Part shown: piece after piece, positions 1 to 5,453 of the stretch
Layout: every line of letters starts with the position of its first letter
Position numbering within the stretch: the first letter of the stretch is position 1
Origin: Methanosarcinaceae archaeon
GTDB taxonomy: Archaea; Halobacteriota; Methanosarcinia; Methanosarcinales; Methanosarcinaceae
Length of the DNA stretch: 8,131 bases
Direction of reading: 5' to 3'
Assembly (NCBI GenBank): GCA_020793555.1
Contig: DQIO01000227.1
Location: 1-8,131 of the forward strand
Notes under the pieces: model-generated
What the model was told of the DNA's origin: nothing
The model's database searches: none
Seen by the model: only the letters and a program-made list of their open reading frames with translations
Made by a program: the position numbers and the translations under genes

Positions 1-230
1 TAGTGTCACGTCAACAATATAATGTCGCCAATATATAATCTGACACTGCTTTATTTCCTAGTTATTTTCAAGACGCTGATTCACGCAGATTAACGCTGAT
101 TCGACCTTAAATCTGCGTTAATCAGTGTTAATCTGTGTCTGAAATATTTATTGAATATTACTGTATTTTGGAATTGTTTAATGTGATCCATGTTTCTTAT
201 GATTGACACTTGAATGTTGACGCGACAGTA
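1..230. mobile_element. Possible MITE-like element or remnant bounded by imperfect inverted repeats
   Basis: The first 18 bases (tagtgtcacgtcaacaat) match the reverse complement of 213-230 (aatgttgacgcgacagta) at 15 of 18 positions, and weaker similarity, including a shared TGTC, continues several bases inward. No transposase or other open frame lies between them, so this would be a non-autonomous miniature element or a deletion remnant. The heptamer agtgtca (2-8) also recurs inverted at 41-47 and at 204-210. The left end lies at the window edge, so neither the true boundary nor a target-site duplication can be checked. I do not recognise the parent insertion-sequence family. Chance or ordinary promoter repeats remain possible. 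Confidence 0.4.
72..139. repeat. Long stem-loop made of 3+3 decamer repeats
   Basis: Two 30-base arms (72-101 and 110-139) pair at 24 of 30 positions around an 8-base loop, cgacctta. Each arm is three 10-bp units: gacgctgatt, cacgcagatt and aacgctgatt on the left, and aatctgcgtt, aatcagtgtt and aatctgtgtc on the right. All six fit an AACRCWGATT-like consensus in one orientation or the other. This is a dispersed intergenic palindrome of the kind seen in many environmental archaea and bacteria (from memory, not searched). It is non-coding and would form a strong hairpin if transcribed. Confidence 0.75.
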
Positions 231-269
231 GTGCGAATAAATCTAAACGATAGCGAAGATTTTCCGCAC
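231..269. repeat. Imperfect hairpin just upstream of the ferredoxin promoter
   Basis: The left arm gtgcgaataaatct (231-244) pairs imperfectly with agattttccgcac (257-269). The outer GTGCG/CGCAC and inner AATCT/AGATT helices are perfect, with a mismatched middle and a 12-base loop. It abuts the right inverted repeat (ending at 230) and lies about 10 bases before the TATA box, so it could be an operator or simply a repeat. No function can be assigned. Confidence 0.35.
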
Positions 270-277
270 ATTTTGTC

Positions 278-297
278 TATATATTATTTGTATAATG
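278..297 (+). promoter_or_regulatory. Archaeal TATA box region for the ferredoxin gene
   Basis: The A+T stretch TATATATTA (278-286), followed by TATAAT (291-296), lies 15-30 bases before the first ATG at 311. Archaeal TATA boxes are centred about 25 bases before the transcription start. Transcription would therefore begin near 305-318, giving a leaderless or nearly leaderless message. This agrees with the lack of any Shine-Dalgarno match before either candidate start codon. Confidence 0.5.
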
Positions 298-310
298 GCG
301 TACAACAAAC

Positions 311-517
311 ATGCTAATTATGAAAATATACATCGACGAAAACAAATGCACAGGCTGCGGTGCATGTCGCAGGGGCTGCCCGAAAGGTCCGAGGATATAT
401 TCAATAAAGGATCGGAACGGCAAACCCAAAGCCATGGTGATTGACCCAAGTTATTGTATTGGATGCCGAATGTGTACAACGGTTTGTCTGGTAGACGCGA
501 TCACACTTGTTAACTAA
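311..517 (+). CDS. 2[4Fe-4S] ferredoxin-type protein
   Basis: This small (68-residue) electron carrier has two classical cluster motifs. The first is C13-x2-C16-x2-C19-x3-C23-P and the second is C49-x2-C52-x2-C55-x3-C59. All eight cysteine ligands are present, so two [4Fe-4S] clusters are expected in a soluble cytoplasmic protein. The second motif ends Cys-Leu instead of the usual Cys-Pro. The linker between motifs is about 25 residues, longer than in minimal clostridial ferredoxins. Redox partners cannot be read from context: the downstream gene is trmJ, 49 bases away, with no obvious redox link. A second in-frame ATG at 320 (MKIYIDENK...) is as good a start and would give 65 residues. Neither start has a ribosome-binding site. 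The fold call is secure; the specific role is unknown. Confidence 0.9.
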   Translation: MLIMKIYIDENKCTGCGACRRGCPKGPRIYSIKDRNGKPKAMVIDPSYCIGCRMCTTVCLVDAITLVN

Positions 518-566
518 TGATAAATCTACATTGTCTTTCAAGTAATGTTTAAACTGGATGTGAAAA

Positions 567-1259
567 ATGCCGCTTGATGTTAGGATTGTACTGGTGGAAC
601 CACTGTATCAGGGAAATGTGGGGTCGGTTACACGTGTGATGAAAAATTTCGGTTTTTCCGACCTTGTGCTTGTAAACCCATGCAAACTTGAAGGAGAAGC
701 ACGCGCTATGTCGTCGCATGCACGTGATATACTAAAAAGCGCGCGCATTGTATCCACACTTACCGAAGCCGTTGAGGGCGCAAACATCGTAATTGGTACA
801 ACAGGCATTGCAGGTTTGAAAATTTACGAACACATACGCATGCCTTTTTATGTACCGCGTGAACTCAAAGAGAAACTAACAGGCATGAGTGGAACGGTTG
901 CCATTCTTTTTGGGCGCGAAGACCAGGGATTCAATAACGAAGAACTGAAAACCTGCGATATGATCCTCACCATACCTACCTCTGACATATATCCAATAAT
1001 GAACCTTTCACATGCAGTTGGTATCGTGCTGTATGAACTCAGTGATATTAAGGCAGGCGACAGACCGCTTGCCGAAGGGTTTGACCTTGGGCTTTTGCAT
1101 GAGCATCTGGGGGAGTTGATGGTAGATATAGATTATCCGGCTCACAAAAAAGACAAAACCATGTTGATGTTCAAAAGGATATTTGGACGGGCACAATTGA
1201 TACCAAGAGAAGTGCAGACACTACGCGGGGTTATTGGGAGGATTCAACGGAGGATGTAG
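567..1259 (+). CDS. trmJ: tRNA (cytidine/uridine-2'-O-)-methyltransferase TrmJ
   Basis: This 230-residue SPOUT-fold enzyme is expected to transfer a methyl group from S-adenosylmethionine to the 2'-hydroxyl of nucleotide 32 in the tRNA anticodon loop. Three SPOUT motifs are visible. Motif 1, NVGSVTR (17-23), carries the conserved Arg. Motif 2 is ILFGREDQGFNNEEL (113-127). Motif 3 runs from IPTS to NLSHAVGIVLYEL (136-157) and forms the knotted cofactor site. The C-terminal stretch FKRIFGRAQL...EVQTLRG (202-221) matches the TrmJ tail and distinguishes it from TrmH and TrmL. Length is normal for the family. The ATG at 567 is preceded by a weak ribosome-binding site (ggatgtga, 556-563) only three bases away. 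Archaeal TrmJ may act on C32 alone; substrate breadth here is not readable. A T-rich stretch at 1266-1272 may end the transcript. Confidence 0.93.
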   Translation: MPLDVRIVLVEPLYQGNVGSVTRVMKNFGFSDLVLVNPCKLEGEARAMSSHARDILKSARIVSTLTEAVEGANIVIGTTGIAGLKIYEHIRMPFYVPRELKEKLTGMSGTVAILFGREDQGFNNEELKTCDMILTIPTSDIYPIMNLSHAVGIVLYELSDIKAGDRPLAEGFDLGLLHEHLGELMVDIDYPAHKKDKTMLMFKRIFGRAQLIPREVQTLRGVIGRIQRRM

Positions 1260-1265
1260 GTAATA

Positions 1266-1272
1266 CGTTTTT
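1266..1272 (+). terminator. Possible T-tract terminator after trmJ
   Basis: A short run of T (cgtttttc) lies 7-13 bases after the trmJ stop and before the next promoter. Archaeal RNA polymerase terminates at T-rich tracts without needing a hairpin. The run is short, so this is a weak call. Confidence 0.3.
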
Positions 1273-1297
1273 CAAGTCGGACGATTGACTAAATAGA

Positions 1298-1324
1298 TTT
1301 AATATATATTGACATGTATCAATA
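1298..1324 (+). promoter_or_regulatory. TATA box overlapped by an operator-like palindrome
   Basis: TTTAATATATATT (1298-1310) is a good archaeal TATA box and predicts transcription from about 1330. It overlaps an 18-bp inverted repeat at 1307-1324, TATTGA-CATGTA-TCAATA, with perfect 6-bp arms and a near-palindromic centre. A dimeric regulator bound there would block TBP/TFB or polymerase. Autoregulation by the module's own proteins is possible but is inference. The box also contains the TTG at 1309, which argues against translation starting there. Confidence 0.5.
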
Positions 1325-1353
1325 AACAGTGTAAAAGTATCAAGTGTGATGAA

Positions 1354-1965
1354 ATGGAAATAGAGTTTAGAAACGAGGATATCTCTTTCAAAAAAGAAAT
1401 CTCCGTGTTGGATGACTTCACCCTTCATTTTACAGAGATACTCACAAAACATGAGGTTAAATATGTAATTGTTTCGGGGTACGTTGCGATTCTGTTTGGT
1501 CGAAGTAGAATGAGTGAAGATGTGGACATTCTAATAGAACCTATTTCATATAATGAATTCTTGAAATTGTGGTCTGAATTAGAACAGACGTATGAATGTT
1601 TGATTACGAGTAATCCAGATGACGCATATCATGGATATCTTAAAAATCATAATGCTATCAGGTTTGCTCAAAAAGGCGATTTTATCCCAAATATGGAAAT
1701 GAAATTCGTAAAAAATGACCTTGATAGATATTCTATGAAAAAACGAAAACATGTGAAATTGAATGACAGGTCGTTATTTATTTCACCTTTTGAACTCCAG
1801 ATACCATATAAACTGTTTCTTGGGTCAAAAAAGGATGTCGAAGATGCCAGATTTTTGTTTAAATTGTTCAAAAATGAACTCGACCTTGAAGTGTTGAACA
1901 TGTTTTTGGATGAACTGGATATTCCAGATGAGTGCATTGAAAAATGTTTGGGAGATGTCATATGA
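1354..1965 (+). CDS. Nucleotidyltransferase-fold protein (AbiEii/MNT-like), accessory module
   Basis: This 203-residue protein has the polymerase-beta-type nucleotidyltransferase core. The sequence VSGYVAILFGRSRMSEDVDI (about 39-58) holds the glycine turn and the paired Asp residues (D56, D58) that bind metal, with SGY in place of the more usual GG or GS. A possible third acidic residue lies in NMEMKF (113-118). The C-terminal part PFELQIPYKLFLGSKKDVEDA (145-165) is typical of archaeal stand-alone nucleotidyltransferases found beside small partner genes. Such proteins may modify RNA or protein, or act as antitoxin or toxin; the target here is unknown. The chosen ATG has a GTGAT ribosome-binding match just upstream. 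An in-frame TTG at 1309 lies inside the TATA box. Base composition is about 33% G+C in lines counted by eye, below trmJ and mcm, suggesting transfer. It overlaps the next gene by four bases. Confidence 0.78.
   Translation: MEIEFRNEDISFKKEISVLDDFTLHFTEILTKHEVKYVIVSGYVAILFGRSRMSEDVDILIEPISYNEFLKLWSELEQTYECLITSNPDDAYHGYLKNHNAIRFAQKGDFIPNMEMKFVKNDLDRYSMKKRKHVKLNDRSLFISPFELQIPYKLFLGSKKDVEDARFLFKLFKNELDLEVLNMFLDELDIPDECIEKCLGDVI
1951..1956 (+). promoter_or_regulatory. Ribosome-binding site fixing the start of the 57-residue partner
   Basis: GGAGAT lies seven bases before the ATG at 1962, inside the end of the nucleotidyltransferase gene. It favours the ATGA-overlap start over the in-frame ATG at 1944, which has no such site, and implies translational coupling. 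Confidence 0.55.
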
Positions 1966-2135
1966 AAATCGATCTGGATGAATTGAGAAAAGATAAAGAA
2001 AACAATTTCAAAGAACGACTTGAATTCATTGACCGATACGTTGAGTGGCTTAAAGCCACGCCAAATAAAGTATGGTCAAAGCAGCACAAGGAGTTCATTG
2101 ACAGTGCATACAAAAGTCGAAACATTCAAAAATAA
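1962..2135 (+). CDS. Small charged partner protein of the nucleotidyltransferase
   Basis: This 57-residue protein is highly charged, apparently all helical, and has no membrane segment. It starts at an ATG overlapping the stop of the upstream gene (ATGA). The stretch WLKATPNKVWSKQHKEFID (about 30-48), with two Trp residues and a Lys-Gln pair, resembles the conserved core of small proteins encoded next to archaeal nucleotidyltransferases (family recollection, no search made). Overlap, shared low G+C and shared promoter say it works with the upstream protein, perhaps as binding partner, antitoxin or toxin. Which partner is the toxin, if either, cannot be told. Starting at 1944 would add six residues (MFGRCH) and lacks a ribosome-binding site. 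Confidence 0.7.
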   Translation: MKIDLDELRKDKENNFKERLEFIDRYVEWLKATPNKVWSKQHKEFIDSAYKSRNIQK

Positions 2136-2181
2136 CCAATTCCCATTCATCATTCGAAAGATTGATATGCATTCAAACCCG

Positions 2182-2232
2182 TTTTAAATCCCCTTAACTT
2201 CAAATTTACCATTATTAATCAATTTTACATAT
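2182..2232 (+). promoter_or_regulatory. A+T-rich promoter region for mcm
   Basis: The 115 bases before mcm contain several TATA-like stretches: TTTTAAAT (2182-2189), CATTATTAAT (2209-2218) and TTTTACATAT (2223-2232). The ATG at 2251 has no good Shine-Dalgarno sequence, so a short or absent leader with the TATA box near 2213-2230 is most consistent. Which stretch is used cannot be decided. The GTTTTAAATC part may also end the upstream module. Confidence 0.4.
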
Positions 2233-2250
2233 CATAAGTTTGAGAATACC

Positions 2251-4344
2251 ATGGCTGACGGAAAATGGGATGAAAAATTTAAAGCGTTTTTAAAACAATA
2301 CTATTGGGATGACATACTCCAGCTTGGAAATGAATATCCCGACCAGCGGAGCATAGTTGTTGATTTTTCTGACCTAGAGATATTTAATCGTGAACTTGCA
2401 GACGAATTGCTTGAACATCCGGATGAGGTCATACCTTCTGCTGAAAACGCACTCCAGCAGATCGATCTGCCAATAGATAAAACGCTTGACGATGCACATG
2501 TGCAATTCATCAAAATACCAAACAAGATCCCCATTCGAGATATTCGGAGCAAGAATCTTTTGAAATTCATTGCAATTGAGGGAATGGTACGCAAAGCCAC
2601 AGAAGTGCGACCAAAGATCACGGATGCCGCCTTTTTGTGCATGCGGTGTGAAAACATAACACACAGACCACAAACAGAAAGTAAGTTCGATGAACCAAAA
2701 TTCTGTGAAAGCGAAACATGCGGTAAAAGTGGTCCCTTTAAGATACTTATCGATCAATCAACATTCATTGATTCCCAGAAACTTCAGGTACAGGAATCAC
2801 CGGAAAACCTCAAAGGAGGATCACAGCCGCAGAGTCTGGATATTGATGTGGATGACGAACTTGCAGGTCATGCAACTCCTGGAATCAGGCTGATAATAAA
2901 CGGCGTACTGCGATCGCACCAGCGAACCCTGCGCGAAGGGAAATCCACGACCTACGATCTTGTACTCCATGCTAATTCCATTGAATATATTGATACCGAA
3001 TTTAACGAACTTGACATCTCACCGGAAGATGAGGAAGAGATACTAAAACTCAGCCGTGACCCTGAAATCTACAATAATATCATCAAATCCATCGCACCAT
3101 CAATTTACGGATACGAAGACATTAAAGAAGCCCTTGCAATGCAACTATTCTCAGGTGTGCCAAAAAACCTGCCTGATGGTTCCAGAGTTCGCGGCGACAT
3201 TCATATACTGCTTGTTGGTGATCCCGGTATCGCAAAAAGCCAGTTGCTCCGTTATATGGTCAAACTCGCACCGCGCGGTGTGTTTGCATCAGGTAAAAGT
3301 GCATCATCAAGTGGTCTGACCGCTGCTGCTGTAAAAGATGATCTTGGGGACGGACGCTGGACACTTGAAGCGGGTGCTCTTGTAATGGCTGACATGGGAA
3401 TTGCCGCTATTGATGAAATGGATAAAATGCGCACCGAGGACAAAAGCGCACTCCATGAAGCAATGGAACAGCAAACCATAAGTGTTGCAAAAGCAGGCAT
3501 CATAGCCACATTAAAATCAAGATGTGCACTGCTTGGTGCCGCGAATCCAAAATATGGACGATTTGACCGCTATGAGGGAATCGCACAGCAAATAAATATG
3601 CCACCGGCACTGATGTCAAGGTTTGACCTAATCTTTGTATTGCTGGATACGCCTGATGAGACAAAGGACATGAAGATTGCACAACATATTCTAAAAGCAC
3701 ATCATGCCGGTGAGATGTCAGAACAGAGGATTAATGCTCCCACTACAAAGATCACACAAGAGGATGTGGATTCACGGATGGAGATAATACTGCCCGAAAT
3801 TGATCCTGACATAATGCGGAAATATGTGGCATATGCTCGCAAAAATATATATCCCATAATGGAAAAAGAAGCTCATGAGCACCTTCTTGATTTTTACATG
3901 GGTCTTCGTAGAATGGGAGAGGGTAAAGATGCCCCGGTACCCGTGACTGCCAGGCAACTCGAAGCGCTTGTAAGACTTTCAGAAGCAAGTGCACGTGTAA
4001 GACTTAGTAATGTCGCGACCATAGACGATGCAAGACGGACAACCCAGATAGTACATTCGTGTCTAAAGCAGGTAGGCGTTGATCCTGACACCGGTGCATT
4101 TGATGTTGATGTTCTCACGACAGGTACAAGCAAGAGCCAGCGTGACAAGATTAAAATAATGAAAGATATTATTAGAATGGTGGGGGATCGCCATTCCGGC
4201 GGCAAAGCTCCGCTTGATGAGATATATACTGAAGCTGAAGCCGAACAGATCGACAGGGGACATGCCGAGGAACTTATTTCAAAGATGCGGCGCACAGGAG
4301 ACGTGCTGTCACCTGATAATGCTCACCTCAGGTTAATCAGATAG
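2251..4344 (+). CDS. mcm: Replicative DNA helicase MCM
   Basis: This 697-residue archaeal minichromosome maintenance protein is the hexameric ATPase that unwinds DNA 3' to 5' ahead of the fork, acting with GINS and Cdc45/RecJ-like partners. The N-terminal DNA-binding part carries a zinc site: C130, C133, C152 and C157. The AAA+ core contains Walker A GDPGIAKS (323-330), Walker B AAIDEMDKM (385-393), sensor 1 Asn in GAANPKYGRF (429-438), the arginine finger in MSRFD (455-459) and sensor 2 in TARQLEAL (566-573). The remaining C-terminal part (about 625-697) fits the winged helix. All catalytic residues are present, the length is normal, and no intein interrupts the ATPase motifs where archaeal MCMs often carry one. 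DUF424 follows 14 bases downstream, so the two are probably co-transcribed. Confidence 0.98.
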   Translation: MADGKWDEKFKAFLKQYYWDDILQLGNEYPDQRSIVVDFSDLEIFNRELADELLEHPDEVIPSAENALQQIDLPIDKTLDDAHVQFIKIPNKIPIRDIRSKNLLKFIAIEGMVRKATEVRPKITDAAFLCMRCENITHRPQTESKFDEPKFCESETCGKSGPFKILIDQSTFIDSQKLQVQESPENLKGGSQPQSLDIDVDDELAGHATPGIRLIINGVLRSHQRTLREGKSTTYDLVLHANSIEYIDTEFNELDISPEDEEEILKLSRDPEIYNNIIKSIAPSIYGYEDIKEALAMQLFSGVPKNLPDGSRVRGDIHILLVGDPGIAKSQLLRYMVKLAPRGVFASGKSASSSGLTAAAVKDDLGDGRWTLEAGALVMADMGIAAIDEMDKMRTEDKSALHEAMEQQTISVAKAGIIATLKSRCALLGAANPKYGRFDRYEGIAQQINMPPALMSRFDLIFVLLDTPDETKDMKIAQHILKAHHAGEMSEQRINAPTTKITQEDVDSRMEIILPEIDPDIMRKYVAYARKNIYPIMEKEAHEHLLDFYMGLRRMGEGKDAPVPVTARQLEALVRLSEASARVRLSNVATIDDARRTTQIVHSCLKQVGVDPDTGAFDVDVLTTGTSKSQRDKIKIMKDIIRMVGDRHSGGKAPLDEIYTEAEAEQIDRGHAEELISKMRRTGDVLSPDNAHLRLIR

Positions 4345-4358
4345 AGAGGATACGTAAC

Positions 4359-4649
4359 ATGTACCTGAAAATTCACAAATCCGGAAGCGGAATTATGGTT
4401 GCTGTGTGTGACAAAGATGTACTTGGGAAAAAGCTTAAACATGGTAATGTCAATGTGATGATATCAGAAGGGTTTTATAAGGGAGACATTGTATCCGAAG
4501 AACAGGTAATCGAAGCTTTGGCAAATGCCAAAACCGCAAACCTTTTTGGTGAAAGGACCGTCGCATGTGCTATAAAATGTGGTGCAGTTGATCCTGAATA
4601 TGCGATGATAATTGACGGTGTGCCACATGCACAGATATTCCATATTTAA
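4359..4649 (+). CDS. DUF424 family protein
   Basis: This compact 96-residue cytoplasmic protein matches the archaeal DUF424 family. The diagnostic features are the opening MYLKIHKSGSGIMVAVCDKD, the FYKG turn (39-42) and the NLFGERTVACAIKCG segment (61-75). It has no signal peptide or membrane segment. It starts 14 bases after the mcm stop with a good ribosome-binding site (gagagga, 4344-4350), so it is almost certainly in the mcm operon. The family is widespread in archaea and its biochemical role is not known to me. The two cysteines in the AC-AIKC region (69 and 73) and the position beside the helicase hint at an information-processing role, but that is inference. Confidence 0.88.
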   Translation: MYLKIHKSGSGIMVAVCDKDVLGKKLKHGNVNVMISEGFYKGDIVSEEQVIEALANAKTANLFGERTVACAIKCGAVDPEYAMIIDGVPHAQIFHI

Positions 4650-4680
4650 ATTAATTATTGAGATTAATTAAAATTATAGA
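4645..4680 (+). promoter_or_regulatory. A+T-only hairpin and candidate promoter before the coiled-coil pair
   Basis: AATTAAT (4649-4655) and ATTAATT (4663-4669) form a perfect 7-bp inverted repeat around TATTGAG. TAATTAAAATTATAG (4665-4679) next to it could be a TATA box for the downstream genes. The repeat begins at the last base of the DUF424 stop codon. It may separate transcripts, or the four + strand genes may still be read through. Confidence 0.35.
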
Positions 4681-4696
4681 TCATAAATTATGAAAT

Positions 4697-4701
4697 GGTG
4701 G
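4697..4701 (+). promoter_or_regulatory. Ribosome-binding site supporting a GTG start
   Basis: GGTGG lies eight bases before the GTG at 4710. A TAA codon directly precedes that GTG in the same frame, so the coding region cannot begin further upstream. The nearby ATG at 4690 is out of frame and stops after seven codons. Confidence 0.5.
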
Positions 4702-4709
4702 CTAAATAA

Positions 4710-5453
4710 GTGACTGGCGAAAATGCTGAGATAAATACTCTTGATAGAAAAGACCTAATAGTCGGGGTAATTGCAAAACACAAGCGGTTTATTGAGGAAT
4801 ACAACAAAGAATTCAAAGAACTTGATGAGAAAGTTACATCATTGAACGAGCAAGCCGATTCCGCAAAAGCGAACAAGGAATCAGTAATCGAGCGCTTTGA
4901 TGTACTAAAAGAAAAACGCCAGCAATTGTACCATCAGGCAGAGAACCTTCTTGGTGATTTCTTTTCATTTGACGACATTGCAGCGGATGATAACAAACTA
5001 ATTCATTCCATCAATGACGGGATTGTAAAGATAAAGCCATCCACAACGCTTGCAGACGAAAAGCAGATCGTTGAAGAGATCTTAAGCAAACTCTTACAAA
5101 TATCATCCGATAAAGAAGATGCTAAAGGACTTGTTTTACAGATAAAGGCAAGAGTTGATGAAGCCCTTGCTTCAAGTGTTGAATTTAACTCTATTACAGG
5201 GTCTGATAAGGAATTCAATGATTCGTTCTATAAGTTGAATTTAGAACTAAAAGAGGTATTACCACGCCATGGCTGGCTTAAGAGCCGGATTGAAAACCAC
5301 AATGTTGGACTTAAACATTGGGAAGATACAGCTGATGGAAAAGTCGTTAAGTTGGACGAAGTAGTTGACGAAGTAGTTGACGAAGTAGTTGACGAAGTAG
5401 TTGACGAAGTAGTTGACGAAGTAGTTGGACAGGACAAGGTGGTGGAATCATGA
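4710..5453 (+). CDS. Coiled-coil protein with a C-terminal DEVV repeat tail
   Basis: This 247-residue cytoplasmic protein is dominated by charged helices. A heptad-like coiled coil covers about 22-80 and further helices about 112-205. It has no signal peptide, membrane segment, nucleotide-binding loop or haloacid-dehalogenase motif. After residue 215 the chain becomes six DEVV tetrapeptides (216-239), encoded by six identical 12-bp units, then a short end GQDKVVES. It resembles uncharacterised archaeal coiled-coil proteins encoded in pairs. The partner gene begins inside its stop codon (ATGA), implying fixed stoichiometry and physical association. The GTG start is forced by a preceding in-frame TAA. 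The acidic, valine-rich tail is unlike the rest and may vary in length between strains. Function is unknown. Confidence 0.82.
   Translation: MTGENAEINTLDRKDLIVGVIAKHKRFIEEYNKEFKELDEKVTSLNEQADSAKANKESVIERFDVLKEKRQQLYHQAENLLGDFFSFDDIAADDNKLIHSINDGIVKIKPSTTLADEKQIVEEILSKLLQISSDKEDAKGLVLQIKARVDEALASSVEFNSITGSDKEFNDSFYKLNLELKEVLPRHGWLKSRIENHNVGLKHWEDTADGKVVKLDEVVDEVVDEVVDEVVDEVVDEVVGQDKVVES
5355..5426 (+). repeat. Six perfect tandem copies of a 12-bp coding repeat
   Basis: GACGAAGTAGTT is repeated six times without a mismatch (5355-5366, 5367-5378, 5379-5390, 5391-5402, 5403-5414 and 5415-5426) and encodes Asp-Glu-Val-Val each time. The unit is a multiple of three, so gain or loss of copies keeps the frame. 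Identical codons throughout, without silent differences, point to recent expansion by slippage or unequal recombination, not to old protein constraint. Confidence 0.98.
5436..5445 (+). promoter_or_regulatory. Ribosome-binding site for the second coiled-coil gene
   Basis: AAGGTGGTGG, a strong match to the archaeal AGGTGATC-type signal, ends four bases before the ATG at 5450. It lies inside the end of the upstream gene, directly after the 12-bp repeat, and supports re-initiation at the ATGA overlap. Confidence 0.55.

Noticed and set aside
1..310. tRNA or structured RNA gene in the 5' non-coding region
   Set aside because: The hairpins are simple repeat palindromes; no cloverleaf, T-loop or known riboswitch core was seen.
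1309..1353. TTG start at 1309 for the nucleotidyltransferase
   Set aside because: It lies within the TATA box, before the expected transcription start; the added residues match no conserved part of the fold.
1944..1961. Upstream ATG at 1944 for the 57-residue partner
   Set aside because: It has no ribosome-binding site, whereas the ATG at 1962 forms an ATGA overlap with GGAGAT at the right distance.
2136..2250. Replication origin next to mcm
   Set aside because: The region is A+T rich but shows no repeated origin recognition boxes and no orc1/cdc6 gene is adjacent.
2251..4344. Intein within MCM
   Set aside because: Walker A, Walker B and sensor regions are continuous and the length is normal for an intein-free archaeal MCM.
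5355..5426. CRISPR-like array
   Set aside because: The units are directly abutting 12-mers with no spacers and lie in a coding frame.
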